This document shows, piece by piece, positions 10,627 through 22,500 of a stretch of DNA of 64,000 nt. The first letter of the stretch is position 1, and every line of letters begins with the position of its first letter. Made by a program: the position numbers and the translations under genes. Source of the DNA: Galerina marginata (taxonomy: Eukaryota; Basidiomycota; Agaricomycetes; Agaricales; Galerinaceae); contig JAECYW010000007.1 in assembly GCA_023014335.1 (NCBI GenBank), forward strand, positions 62,001 to 126,000, in the 5' to 3' direction. The notes below the pieces were generated by a model that saw nothing but the letters and a program-made list of their open reading frames with translations, ran no database searches and had not been told where the DNA came from.

Positions 10627-12121
10627 ATGGTTCGCGAAACGTGAGCGCATCGTCCTGTGTTCCAACTCCATCTCATTTATTTCACAGAAAATTTTACGAT
10701 CTGTTGGAGGTCCCCCCAAATGCATCAGAGGCCGACCTAAAGAAGGCTTATCGTAAGAAGTTCGTCCCTTCCTGTGCTCTCCTTGATTTCAAATTACCTA
10801 TCCTCATCACCCCTCATGACCTTAGGGCTCTCAGACTGCATCCAGACAAAGGCGGCGATCCCGAGCTATTCAAGGAAGTAACGCATGCGTGCGTTAAACC
10901 TTTCCTTACCTCTCATTCTTCTTACGACTACTTACCTTTTCTCGTCTTTAGTTACGAAGTCCTATCGGATCCGGACAAGCGAAGTCTATACGATGCTAGA
11001 GGTGAGGCCGGATTATCTGAGCAGGGCGGAATGGGTGGTATGGATCCTCAGGTGCGTGATCGTCGTTCAGACTGTCTTAATTCACAATCAAATTTCGTTT
11101 TCTGCCCCAGGATCTGTTCAGCCAGTTATTCGGTGGCGGAGGGGGATTTTTCGGTGGTGGTGGAGGCGGCGGTGGGAGATCGCAAGGCCCGCGCAAGACA
11201 AAAGATCTCGTTCATCGCGTACACGTCACCCTCGAGGATCTCTACAAGGGAAAGACCACAAAACTCGCATTGACAAGGAATGTGATTTGTTCCAAATGCA
11301 AAGGGAAAGGCGGCAAGGAAGGCGCTGTAAGGACATGCAACACTTGCAGTGGACGAGGTATCAAAGTTTCACTCCGACAAATGGGCCCTATGATCCAACA
11401 AATTCAGTCTCCTTGCGATGAGTGTTCGGGAACGGGGGAAATTATCAACGCCAAGGACCGGTGTACGACTTGCAAAGGCAAAAAGGTCCTACCGGAAAAG
11501 AAATTCCTCGAGGTCCACATTGACAAGGGAATGAAAGGAGGTCAAACCATTCAATTTAGAGGCGAAAGCGACCAGTCACCAACGACGGAACCGGGAGACG
11601 TCGTTATTGTCATCGAGGAGAAGCCACACGAGCGTTTCCGCCGCCAGGAGAACGACCTGATCCTGGAGGTGGAGGTGGACTTGTTGACGGCTCTCGCTGG
11701 TGGACAGTTCTCCATTAAGCACCTTGATGACCGTGCTCTTCTCGTCAAGATCGAACCCGGAGAGGTAGTTAAACACGGTAAGAATATGAATTGGATTCAT
11801 TCATTCACTTCGTTCTTAAATTTCGATACAGGAGATCTGAAGGTTATTCATGGACAAGGCATGCCTTCACAACGACACCATGAGCCAGGTGACTTGTACG
11901 TCAAATTGAATGTTAAGTTCCCGGATAGCATCGACCCAGCTTCCATTCCACTTCTTGAGCGAGCGTTGCCTCCCCGCAACCGCATTGAGAAGTTCGAAAA
12001 GAATATTATCATTGAAGAGGTCTCTCTCGAGGATGCGGACACGAGATCACGGGGAGGGATACATGATGAGCCGATGGACGAGGACCACGAGGAGCCACGA
12101 GTCCAGTGCGCTAATCAATAG
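10627..12121 (+). CDS. YDJ1: Type I DnaJ (Hsp40) co-chaperone, Ydj1-like
   Basis: This is a type I J-protein of about 400 residues that would stimulate Hsp70 ATPase and hand over unfolded clients. The start MVRET is split by an intron from KFYDLLEVPPNASEADLKKA. The J-domain HPD is present in LHPDKGGDPELF, followed by a Gly/Phe-rich linker (11110-11190). Four zinc-binding repeats follow: CSKCKGKG, CNTCSGRG, CDECSGTG and CTTCKGKK. Then come the client-binding C-terminal domains. The protein ends CANQ, a CaaX-type box comparable to the farnesylated CASQ of yeast Ydj1, so membrane attachment by prenylation is likely. The frames at the 5' end are broken by three or four introns. The ATG is 140 bp after the NIT2 stop. 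Confidence 0.95.
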
Positions 12122-12215
12122 GCTGTAGACCGTCGCACCTAGTCTCCTGGGGATCTTTTCCATTCACCTCTCGCATTTCATAGATTTCGTCCTGCTACAT
12201 CGATACACATAACAA

Positions 12216-12893
12216 TTAATACCTGCACTCGTCAAACATCCCAGCTAGTCTAATTGTAACGATGAGTACACTCATGTGCAAAGAAGGCCGTTTATTTACC
12301 TCGGGATTTACTTTGAATTCTTTATAATCTGAGGAATTGAAAAAGCTGACTTCGGTCTCATTTTCTAGTCACGACGTAAGTGAATCGAAAAACGGCTTCC
12401 TACGGCAGACTTACCGAAACCTAGATCGGCGAGAGTATCTTCGTCGTTGCTTAGTATCCACTCATCGTGGTCGAGATTGATTATGAGATTAGACGTCTGA
12501 CAGACATAAATGACGAGCAGAGGTATTGGCGGTAAAACCGACCTTTGCGCCGTGTGCTCTAGTATACAGTTTTAGTGTATCTCAACGGACTGCTTCAGCC
12601 CGACCCGACCGTTAAAAAGAGGCAAAGGCTCACCCAAGGAAACAGTGCGGTATGGTTTCCACCCAGTCTGTGTTGCAATCGCTGACGAGAGAAATGTGAG
12701 CTTGGCTTGGGGAGAGGGGGCGAAACCGACCGTGTTTGGCCAAGTCTCTGAGTTGGGCGACGGTGGTGGTGTTGAGGTCGAGGTTATGGAGGACGAGGCT
12801 GCGCTCTGTCCGGTATCTGAGAGACTTTATAACGCGGACGGTGATTGTTGCATCGTCCTTTGGCCGGGATTCGTTGGTGAGCGTGTCGGCCAT
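12216..12893 (-). CDS. UPF0538 family protein (C2orf76 homologue)
   Basis: This is a small conserved protein of unknown function. The N-terminus MADTLTNESRPKDDATITVR leads into the family's beta-rich fold (VRVIKSLRYRTERSLVLHNLDL). After an intron, PYRTVSLDTLKLYTRAHGAK is followed by NLIINLDHDEWILSNDEDT, TLADLGFGNETEVSFF and DYKEFKVNPEV. This order matches human C2orf76. Animal and many fungal members stop soon after the NPEV-like motif, whereas here the frame continues about 25 codons to a TAA at 12216. Either a C-terminal extension exists or one more intron (a GTAAAT donor follows NPE) is missing from this reading. The start is 97 bp from the divergent GH3 pseudogene. Confidence 0.75.
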
Positions 12894-12946
12894 GGGGGCT
12901 ATGTAGATCGAATTAGCTACCAGTGTACCACCACAACCGTCTATAG

Positions 12947-12954
12947 TATATAAA
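12947..12954 (+). promoter_or_regulatory. TATA-like box upstream of the GH3 pseudogene
   Basis: TATATAAA lies 37 bp before the ATG at 12991, in the 97-bp gap between two divergent reading frames. Its place fits a former promoter of the beta-glucosidase gene. Confidence 0.35.
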
Positions 12955-12990
12955 CCCCCATGACTCATCGCTCATTTTCTCGACGCCACC

Positions 12991-15900
12991 ATGTCTTGAC
13001 GCTTCCATTCCCGACCTCGTCAAAAGACTGAAAGTCGAGGACAAGATCAGCCTTCTTGGTGCTCCGAACTGGTGGAATACGACAACCGTCGAAAGGCTTG
13101 GAATTCCGTCTATCCGTATGAGCGATGGTCCAAACGTGAGTCTGTGCACCGTTCACTCCCGATACCCGTCGTTCATGTTTCTTTTCAAGGGCGTTCGAGG
13201 TTCTTCCCATTTTGTGCCCACCCGAGCCCAGTGCATACCCGTACGCTCCTGCTTTCCAATTCCAAGTTCCGGACAAGTTCTAGAATGCCAGTATCTAGTG
13301 TGCTACCGCTCTGGCGTCTACTTTTGACTCGGATCTCGTCAAACAAGTAGGAAACTTGGCGCAGGAGACAAAATTGGAGTCTTCTGTTGTTCTTTTGGCC
13401 CCAACGTGCAATATTCCCCGGTCACCGTTGGATGGTCGAACTTTCGAATCATTCTAGGAAGATCCTCACCTCTGAGGTCAGCAGTAAATCATATCCGGGT
13501 CTTGCCAGATTTTTCTAATGCAACTATATTTACCAGGTACTCTGGCAGCAGCCTATGTTAACTAACGGCTTGCAGTCTCAAGGTGTTTCGGCTAGTTAGT
13601 GTAGTTCTTCCCTCCAGTGATAGGCATTTCATCTGACCGATGATGACAGCTATCAAACATTAGTCGCCAACGACAGAAAATGAGCAAACTGCTGCCGATT
13701 CAATCGTGTCAGAGAGGGCACTACGAGAAATATATTTATACCCGTTGGTAATCACTCCTCTCCCAATTTAACGGTTCTAAGTGTTTTTAAGATTTATGTT
13801 AGCCCAAAAACAGGCACAACCTGGCGCTTATATGACATCGTACTGATTACCCTCTTGGATAGCTCTTACAGCAATTTCTACAGATATGGTCGCCTAAAGG
13901 GTATTCACTGCTCCGAAAACAAGGGTTCACTAAAAGGTATACTACGGAAAGAGTGGAACTTCGGTGGCATTGTGGTGAGCGATTGGTTTGTCTCTTTACA
14001 ATTAGTCTTCTATATATGTTTGTCTGATGGCTCTTAGGTTTGGGACATACAGATCTAGAGTAGATCAATCCATCAATGCTGGTCTTGATCTCGAGATGCC
14101 AGGGCCACCAAGTGGAGAACATCGTCCCTTGTTCTTCATTGTCTGTCAGCAAAAAAAAAAGATTGCTCCAACAATCGATCAGCGAGTTACAAACCTTCTT
14201 ACTTTTGTTCAGCAACAAGCTCGAAAGAACCTCGAAACCGTTTTTGGCGGTGGCGCTGAGCGTTCTCGCAATACCCCAGAAATGAGGAGGTTTTGTAGCA
14301 TGACAGCTGCTGAAGAAATCGTTTTACTGAAGAACAAAGGAAATATTCTCCCATTGAGTCGTGAAACTCCCCTGAACATTGGTGCCATCGGTCCGAATGT
14401 CAACGAATGCATCATATCAGGCGGCGGGTCTGCAGCTCTAAAGGCTACATATGTGGTCACCCCTTGGAGCGGGATAAACGACGGCGCACCATCAAGCTCA
14501 ACCATAAATTATCATGTCGGTTGTTACGGTAAGTACCCTGATACTCAACATGAAGTGATCTCAACAATTTCAATGTTGTAGCCCATAAATATCTCCCAAC
14601 ACTAGAGAGTAATCTCAAGACACCTCGCGCCGAAGACGGATGGCTTTGTACAGTCTTTGCTCATGGCGAACATGGGGAGTTCTCCCATCCTGTTTAGCAG
14701 TTCATTCTCAACGATACCAGAGTGAAGTTGAACGATTTTTTGCCGAAGGGGTTATCAGAGAGCTGATCCATTAAGCTGGAGGGACAGCTTATAATTATGG
14801 TTGATAAAAAGTGCCTTTTTGAAATTGGCCCCACAGTAGCTGGTGCGTCTTCGGGAAAGGTTCTTACATTCACTCTTGTAATTTCAATGCTATGTCACAG
14901 GTCGTGCAAAACTTTGGATCGATGGATCGCTTCTCATCGATAACTGGACAAAACAAACTTCTAAAGACTTTTTCTATGGGTTGGGTGGAATCTTATCAAC
15001 TTTTCTGTGAAAATACTTATATATCATTCTTTTCATGTTTCTTAGTCAAGGCACTATCGAAGAGAAGACCTCTATAAATCTCGTAGCTGGAAATTCCGTC
15101 CATGTTCTGGTTCCATATACAAACACACCGCCCCCGGATGGAGATGATGAAAAAAGGGTGAAGGTCGCCTGCCACTTTAATGCGAGGAGTGATTAGCGAT
15201 CTTTAAACCTTCACAGCGCATCTGCTCATTAAATGATAGCGTCTTGGAGGGTGCGAAAAGATCAACGAAGACGATGCCATCGAAGAGGCGGTCGCGCTAG
15301 CAAGGAGGGTTGACGCTGTTGTTCTTGTTGGTGGACTTTCACCCTAATGGGAAAGTGAAGGCTTCGACCGGCCTTCACTTGGCCTTCACTCCAACTTCCC
15401 GGCCGGCAAGATGAGTTGTTTACAAAGGTGGCTCAAGCAAATCCATGCACAGTAGTGTGCTGTATGCGTCAATGCAAACTCACATTGAAATGTTAATCAC
15501 CTTGTATTTTCAGGGTTCCGCCGTTTCAATGCCCTGGATTAAACCATGTCAATGGTTTACTTCAAACGTGGTATTCTGGAAATGACGCTGGCAATGCAAT
15601 AGCGGACGTCTTCCTCTGACATTCCCGGTTCGAGTTGAAGATATACATGCCTATCTTAACCACCAAAGCGAGAATGGAAAAATTCAGTCAGTATTAACAC
15701 TCACGATATCGACCTAATTTCACTCGGTTATTCCCTTTAGTTGTCGGGAAGATCTTTTTGTTGGCTATAAAGCTAGAGGCATAACGCCACTTTTTTCTTT
15801 TGGGTGTGTCCAGCTTTCTGTGAACTGCCGCTCATACACTAAATTACAATTTTCTAGGTTTGGCTTATCGTACACCGCATTCTCTTTTTCCGACCTTGTT

Positions 15901-16268
15901 ATCACCCCTCTCGGTTCATGCACCGACCCGGAATCCCTCCAATTAGACGTCACTGTCACTGTTAGAAACGAAAGCAAAGGACAGGCTCTGAAGTCGTTCA
16001 ACTTCATGTGTCGCTGCCAGAGATTGGCCTCACCACTCCCAAGTCACAATTGAAAGGTTTTGCTAAGGCTCGTCATCTTGAAAAGGGAGCATTAGTGAAA
16101 CTGACTATACGTCTGGACAAACACGCCTTTTCCTTTTGGGATGAGGTCAATGTCTGGCATATACCAGCAGGCAACGTCTCCACAATGGCCCAAGTAGTCA
16201 CACTCTGCTTTTATACAGTTCATTCAAATCCACAGGATCGTTTTCATGGACGGGACTCTAGGGTCTAG
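12991..16268 (+). pseudogene. GH3 beta-glucosidase pseudogene
   Basis: The whole domain order of a fungal family 3 beta-glucosidase is readable. The N-terminal barrel segment includes LLGAPNWWNTTTVERLGIPS and IRMSDGPN. The catalytic-aspartate region reads GIVVSDWFGTY. GLDLEMPGPP follows, then the second domain with AAEEIVLLKNKGNILPL and ISGGGSAALKATYVVTP. PA14-like (near 14600-15000) and C-terminal fibronectin-like parts follow (FGLSYTAFSF, LQLDVTVTVRNESKG). The frame is broken many times: TAG at 13455-13457 and TGA at 13473-13475 replace serines in the ESF-S-EDPHL-S-G motif, TAG lies at 14695, TGA at 14764 and TAA at 15345. The IKHFVANDQ region around 13650-13690 and the start codon region are frameshifted, and a few residues are deleted before LPLTFPVRVED. 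An active enzyme cannot be made. Confidence 0.9.
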
Positions 16269-16582
16269 TGTTGTAGACAGTTAGAACTTTAGTACAGTAC
16301 AACTTTGGTAGAGATATATTTCATTTCGTTGTAGCACCATAAAGATACACTGGTAGATGCACTTAGAGCTCGTGGATGCATTATTTTTTGCAAGTTAAAC
16401 TTGATGGGTATCACAAGGCATCAGCAGTGAAAACTCCCTCTAACATTTGACATCAGAGAATGAACTGGACCGAGAAAACATACTGTAGTTATGGGGACAC
16501 ACTGAAGACGGGCCATAAAAAGGAAATCGTTAAAAGTACATTTGTACAAAATGTGTTCGATAATCGACGCCTTGCAACGACA
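16269..16582. other. Gap between GH3 pseudogene and PRE1 3' ends
   Basis: This is about 310 bp between the converging pseudogene and proteasome gene. I see no gene, repeat or RNA in it; it presumably holds 3' untranslated sequence. Confidence 0.5.
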
Positions 16583-17343
16583 TCATAGCTCAACCTCGCG
16601 AACACCGTCCTTGTCGACGACCTTAACTTTGTACTTCCCAGGACTGACAACCAAGCGCTTCGACACCTCGTCAATGCAGCGCTTCAGGGTAGCGAGACCC
16701 TCTTCCAGGGAGGCACTGGGATCATGATACCTTTAAAAAGGAAGGAAGAAGGGTCCGTAGGTAACCGATGGTCCAGTATAAAAGCGCGATAGAACTTACC
16801 GATCCAATAAGCTCAGAGCGAAATAAGCCCCATAGCCATGAGCCGCGAACGGAACCTCCGTCATCGTGCCTAGGTAGTCGATCCAATACAAATGAGGATC
16901 ATAGGTCGCCGTGTCATATCCACCAAGCAGGAGATTAACAGTGTAGGGTTTTCGCGAGCGAAGCGACTCTGCGAGGGCACGGCGGATCCAGGAGGCGGCG
17001 GCGGCGGGGCGGAGGGGATACAAATTACGAATCTGGTAGAGACGGATGTTGCGTTCAACATATTCCGCGAACTGGATTGTATCCCCTGAAGGTGAGGGTT
17101 TTATGGTCAGATTTCGTTGTTTTTTGTTGAAAAAATGGGCAACATAAGACAACAAGGGAAGAAGCAACGGAGACGAGAGGACGCCAACTTGCCTGGTTCG
17201 CCTGAATACGCCATAAGCAGGTGGGGGCTCAGAGCTTTGATTTTGTCCTCGTCGACTTTCATTTTCACGATGGATCGTGCAGCGGTGGTATCTGCCGCCA
17301 TAATGAGATAGCCTTTGCCTGTGAGCGCGAACGAGGTTTCCAT
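16583..17343 (-). CDS. PRE1: 20S proteasome subunit beta type-2 (beta4, yeast Pre1)
   Basis: This non-catalytic beta subunit of the 20S proteasome core has about 195 residues in three exons. It starts METSFALTGKGYLIMAADTT with no propeptide and no N-terminal Thr after Gly, as expected for this inactive subunit. Family landmarks are SIVKMKVDEDKIKALSPHLL, GEPGDTIQFAEYVERN, AAASWIRRALAESLRSRKPY, NLLLGGYD, YWIDYLGTMTEVPFAAHGYG and the C-terminal VVDKDGVREVEL. The last exon is short, after an intron at about 16735-16797. The start codon at 17343 faces the COG4 start 181 bp away. Confidence 0.95.
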
Positions 17344-17524
17344 GGTGTGTTGGTAGTGCAGAAGATAGAGATTTCAATGGCATTACGCGTCACCAAACAC
17401 GACGCGTGTTTCCCGGGCCGGTGGTTATGTCAGCGAGTCGGCACCTATAGTTAGAGGCTTATTCCAAAGTTAACCTTTCATTGTCTTCTGCCAGCCGCAG
17501 TCCAGAGCATTTAACTCCCATGAT

Positions 17525-20338
17525 ATGACGGCACTAGATACCTCGATTAATGCAGTGCCCCAGGATCCACCAAAGGACCCCAGATCTTTGACCAGTCTTC
17601 CAGAAATCCTCTCATGTCTCTCCGCATTCCAGTCTGAAGAAGCAGAGCTTTCTAATTCATTGACCCAGTTGTTGAAGGCCAGAGAACCTATAATCTCATC
17701 TTTAAGTCGTCTACGGTCTCTAACTCCCCAACTCGATGAACTACAAGTAGACGCGAGTCTTCTCGCGAATAAGGTGTCAAATACTGCGAAGACCGCCGAG
17801 AGAGTTGGTAGCAGAGTTCGCTCCCTTGACGAGGAGATGGGGCGCGTTCGTGAGGCAGGAGATCGTGTTGGACAGGTTATGGAGTTAAAGGTGATGGGTT
17901 CGTCGAGCGTCAACAACACAAGCCTTTCCTGACGTTGCCTAGTCTTCACTGTTGGCCTTGCAGACATCAATCGAAATGCAAGACTGGGAGTCTGCAGCCA
18001 GACACTGTGCGCGAGCCATGTCTCTTCCCCTTGAAGTCATTTCCGGCCCTTTTGCAGAGGTTGCTGTGGTTCGTCCATTTCCTTAGCACTCTTTGCTCGC
18101 TGACCTTATCTGCATAGCCGACCTCAGACAGTCATTTGCCACCTGCTCAAACTCTACAGGCAGCCAGAGAGAAGTTACTTGCCGTATTCCGTAACAATTT
18201 TATGGAAGCTTCCCGTTCCCGTGATTCAAGTGCAACTAGCCGATATTTCAAGCTTTTCCCTGCTATTGGATGGGAAACAGAAGGCCTTGAAGCTTACGCA
18301 AGTTTCGTTGTGGAACTCGTTCGAGTCAGATCACCGGCCACTGCGAAATGTGCCCTTTCCTATCGACTTAAGGTGGTTAAACTAAACTTATTTGCCTTGA
18401 TTGACAGCGTCATCGCCTCTGTACTATATAACCGCATTGACCTCTTTGTTTGAGAGCATTGCCATGATTGTTGACCAGCATCAACCAGTGGTGGAAAAGT
18501 ATTATGGCCTAGGAAAAATGCAAAGTGTAGTCCAACGACTACTAGAAGAAAGTGATAGGGTGACCAAAACCTTGAAGGATGGATGGGAAGAAGATAGATC
18601 AATGCAACGCAAGGTCTGCTCTTACCTTCTTTTTATTTTCGCAACTCACATAAGTTACTTACAAGCTGACAGAGATTTCAACCAACCCACCAATTCCGTT
18701 ATTCTCCTCTGTTCCCCGACGGCCGCAAGAAGACGTCGTTATTGACCCCCGAGAAATTGACAAGATCCTCTCAGAACTCGCTGGAATGGTCGGCCGATGG
18801 AATTTATTCAAAAAATTTCTCTCCGAAGCATTGAAGGTATGCGAACCCTTAAATGCCGTTATCATTTTGCTCAAAACAATAAGGAACCCTCGAAGCACAA
18901 GGCTGAAGATAACGGTCTATCAACAAATCGCCTACCTAGTCCCGTTGGAAGTGCTATTGTGGAGACCACGGCTTCGCACACACTCTTCGAGCACCTGATT
19001 ACAACGTACTACATTCCGATGGAGATATGGTACACACGTACCATCATAGATAAGGTCTTCTGTCTTTATATAATTTTATTCTTTTAAAGTTTCTTAACAT
19101 CTTCTCTCCACCTCTGCTTCCAGGCACACAGACTTTCGACGCCGGACCTATCGCAAAGCCCAGTCATTACGACCACACCTGATGATGTGTTCTATATCCT
19201 CAAGTCTATTACCACAAGACTTTTAAGCACAGGTTCTTTCAGTGCCATCGAGAGGACATTACACCTGCTCCGAGAGGTCGTTGACCGTGATTACACAGGT
19301 ATTATCAAGCGAAAATTGGACGACGTATACAAGAGTCAAGGGCCGGTGACGTCTAATGTACGGCCCGACAGGATCGAGCGGGAAAACAGGGTTTCATTTA
19401 TTGTCAGTGATCATGTTGAATTGTTTCGATTGCATGACCAAAAATTATAATAGATTCTTCTTAACGACTTCGACGTATCAACCACTCATCTGGAAAGGTT
19501 GATTCACGACCTCGCGGAAAACCCTTTAATTATTCAATACTTTTTTGAGGAAGATCAGCTGCTTGTTAAAGATCGCATTTTGTCTCTATCCTCCCTGATA
19601 ACTAGACTGAGGTCGTCCCTTAGGGTGAGCACCAACCGTACATATTTTAATACCGATCTTACAGCTTTTTGTTGCATGCAGTCTGGAATAGAACAGCTTT
19701 TTAATCAGCTCCTCCGTCCCAAGTTGCGCAATTTCATCCCTGACATTTACAAGGATGTTACCTATGTACTGGACGAAGATGGATATTCTGCCGCAGATTT
19801 TCAAGATTTAGCCCGTAAGCGATTTATCAAGGCATGGGAAGGAGTGATGGAGGGATATAAGGTGAGGAAGATACCGAAAACCATCACTTGTAGAATCAAA
19901 CTAATTCATGACGCAGGATACATTTTCTGAACACAACTTCCGTTCGTTTAACGGACTGGCATTGGATGTCCTACTCAAACCCTGGGAGAAATTCGTGATG
20001 AACTTGAAATACACCGAAGTTGGTGACCTTTTCATTTCGACACAGAAACGAACACTGACACACACTAGCTCGGGGCTGTTCGTTTCGATCGCGACCTTAG
20101 AGCGATTATAGCATACCTTGCGTCTCAGACAACGTTTGGTGACATACGGGAGAAATTTTTACGATTGCAGCAAATTTCGACCCTGCTGAACCTGGATGCG
20201 GTATGTTTGCAGATTTATTGGCGCTTCTTTACTTAACAGTTACAGGACGAGGATGTCGATGATTTTTACAATGGATCCGGGATATCTTGGAAAATAGGAC
20301 CTCATGAAGCCCGAGCTATTGCCAGCTTGAAGATTTAA
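17525..20338 (+). CDS. COG4: COG4, conserved oligomeric Golgi complex subunit 4
   Basis: This encodes the COG4 tethering-complex subunit, which acts in retrograde vesicle transport at the Golgi and binds SNARE partners. The N-terminal exon (17525-17929) encodes a heptad-rich segment: SLTQLLKAREPIISSLSRLR, then DASLLANKVSNTAKTAERVG. TSIEMQDWESAARHCARAM follows and fits the family's N-terminal helical bundle. Further exons continue through EKLLAVFRNNFMEASRSRDS, YFKLFPAIGWETEGLEAY, ITTYYIPMEIWYTRTIIDKA and a C-terminal half including SGIEQLFNQLLRPKLRNFIP. The protein ends WKIGPHEARAIASLKI. I estimate 700-800 residues over roughly ten or more exons. The 3' end converges with VPS2, 86 bp between stop codons. 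Confidence 0.93.
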
Positions 20339-20424
20339 TGGGTATTGCACACAAATTCCATGGAAATAAAATACACGTATATAGCGGGTCCACATACTAT
20401 GGTCAATCGCTTGGTCAGAGGTAT

Positions 20425-21388
20425 CTAACCTCGTCGCAGGGCATCCAATCTGGCCTGAAGTGCATCTTCATCTGATACACCTGCTCCCCCAGAAGTTTCA
20501 CCACTGGAAAAATCGGTGTTCTGACGAGTAGAGGCTGATGTCACGGCGGACTCGCCTAGTGCGACTGGTTGCTTATTAGCGAGAGGAGATGTTGTTGCAG
20601 CAATGCCAATGGGTGCATCAGTCAGCTAGGGCAGAAAATGAGAATGAAAATGATGTATGAGATGCAGAGAATACCTGTTGTGATAAATCAACACCGATTT
20701 CATCGAGGACTTCTTTAAGGATTTTGTCCCCCTCTTCTTCTTCATCTTCTTCCTCGTCCATGACATCATCAACGGCGTCCGACATCATCTCCTCTTTCAT
20801 GTCCATCATTGAGCTCTCTTTTTCAAAATCATTCATGATCCGTTGAATTGATGGTAGGTTCAACCCGCGGTTCATAGAAGCCATCGCCTTGTATGATCGT
20901 CAGTTAGGAGAGCCCTCGAAGCAATTCAGTCACTTGCTCGAGTAGCACCTCTCATTGCATCGGCCATTTGCTGGTTGCTCCTGAGTGTTTGTATCCGGAG
21001 GCTCACAGCTTGTAGCTGCGTGCGCATCTGGTAGAACTTGTGCACATAACGACGAGTTCGAACAAGGTCTTTGGCCATAACTTTGCAGGCATTCTAACAG
21101 ATTCAGAAGGGTCAAATTGGAGTCAGAGATATGCCACGCAAGCACTAACGAGCTGCCCGGCTTTCGCACTCTTTTTAATATCCATGATGAGTTTCTTTTC
21201 ACTCTGTTCAAGCTTAGTGCGTTCCCGGTCAAGTTCGCGTTGAGCCTTGGTCAGGGAACGTTGATGCTGCCGCAGTCGCTCTGCTGGCGTAACTGTACGA
21301 CCGAAGAGAGTCTCCTGTGCATATGACATGTGTCGAGAAATAAGAAATGAAATTAATACCGCCAACGGACACTTACGATCAAGTTCAT
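20425..21388 (-). CDS. VPS2: ESCRT-III subunit VPS2 (CHMP2A-like)
   Basis: This is an SNF7-family protein of about 240 residues that would polymerise with VPS24 at endosomes and recruit VPS4. Exon 1 encodes only MNLI and is joined by an intron of about 60 nt to ETLFGRTVTPAERLRQHQRS, the CHMP2A-type N-terminus. ELDRERTKLEQSEKKLIMDI, MAKDLVRTRRYVHKFYQMRT and ATRAMASMNRGLNLPSIQRI follow, with an acidic linker DEEEDEEEEGD. The protein ends EDALQARLDALRRG, which is the MIM1 motif that binds the VPS4 MIT domain. The start at 21388 depends on the tiny first exon. Its divergent neighbour begins only 67 bp away. Confidence 0.95.
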
Positions 21389-21455
21389 GGTGATGGAACG
21401 GAGTAAGGAGCAAAGATGTATGCGATGCGCGACCACGGTTCTTTCAGTCACAGCC

Positions 21456-22398
21456 ATGGACCTTCCTCAAATTGGCGCCCACTGTTCTTTGGCATCCTGT
21501 AATGCCCTTGATTTCCTTCCGATAACTTGCCAATGCAACAAATCGTTTTGTTCTGAACATATTACTCCAGACCACCACGAGTGTCCTGCTCTACACACCT
21601 GTATTACGCGCGATTTACCTGCTTTTTCCGATCCGCTTCAGCGATGCCTCTTCGAGGGATGTCGAAAGCCTCGTCTCCGAAATTACAACGGTGCTATAGA
21701 CGAAACCTGCTCGGCTTGTCATCAATCGTTTTGTGTGGAGTAAGTGAAGGTTGTCACCTTCTGTTGGTATCTCAAGATTCTCAACAGTATGGCCTCAGAC
21801 ATCGGCACCGGGAGACGCATAGATGCTCATCCGCGAACGTTGAAACGACGTTCTCGTCCGCGTCAGCCAATTATTCCACCACTCGCTCCAAACCATCTAG
21901 TATCCGAAATTCTCGTACTACTACTACCAAGCGACCTACCGATCCAGTAAAATTAGTGCAATGGCAGAAGATGGAAGTCATGAAAATGCGGCATCGAGCG
22001 ATGCCCGGAGACCCTAAAGACAAGGCGGCATCTCTTTCTCCTGATCAACGACTACATGTAAAGGTGTTAGTTGCGGAGCAGGATGAAAGAATATTCTGGT
22101 TTCGAAAGGTACGCCGTTAACAATATTTCATAAGTTCAATCAATCATTGTCTATCCGAGTCAAGACGGTCGTAACTGGACGAGCTTTGGATCTCCTCGTC
22201 ACGCAGCTTAGTCTGGGTTTCCCCAGTAACCAAGTAAGTATTTGCCACTAGTCAAGGTGACGAACCTAACTTACGACCTAGCCTGTGAAGATGAGTAAGC
22301 TTCATGAAGGAGAAGATCCTATTTCTCTCCAAAACGACCAATTGCTTGTCAAGCAGGTTGAAGACGGGTGTTCACTCATTATATGCCCAATGACATGA
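21456..22398 (+). CDS. AN1-type zinc-finger protein, ZFAND1/CUZ1-like
   Basis: Two consecutive AN1 zinc fingers are visible. The first starts directly at the N-terminus (MDLPQIGAHCSLASCNALDF, then CQCNKSFCSEH and HHECP). The second spans CLFEGCRKP, CSACHQSFCVE and, after an intron, HRHRETHRC. A serine-rich linker and a C-terminal ubiquitin-like region follow (RALDLLVTQLSLGFP, ISLQNDQLLVKQVEDGCSLI). This order is that of ZFAND1/Cuz1, which links Cdc48/p97 to the proteasome under arsenite stress. The length is about 260 residues. I chose the ATG at 21456 because family members begin this close to the first finger; an earlier ATG at 21387 would overlap the VPS2 start. Confidence 0.85.
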
Positions 22399-22500
22399 CC
22401 TATGAAAGAGACCTTTGAATAATGCATTTGCAAGTAAGGCTATAATCCGACAATGCGAGGTATAATAAATCGAGAATGAAACTATATCATGAAATATCCG

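Noticed and set aside
12913..13276. Minus-strand frames over the start of the GH3 pseudogene
   Set aside because: The plus-strand translation clearly matches GH3 motifs; the minus-strand frames match nothing.
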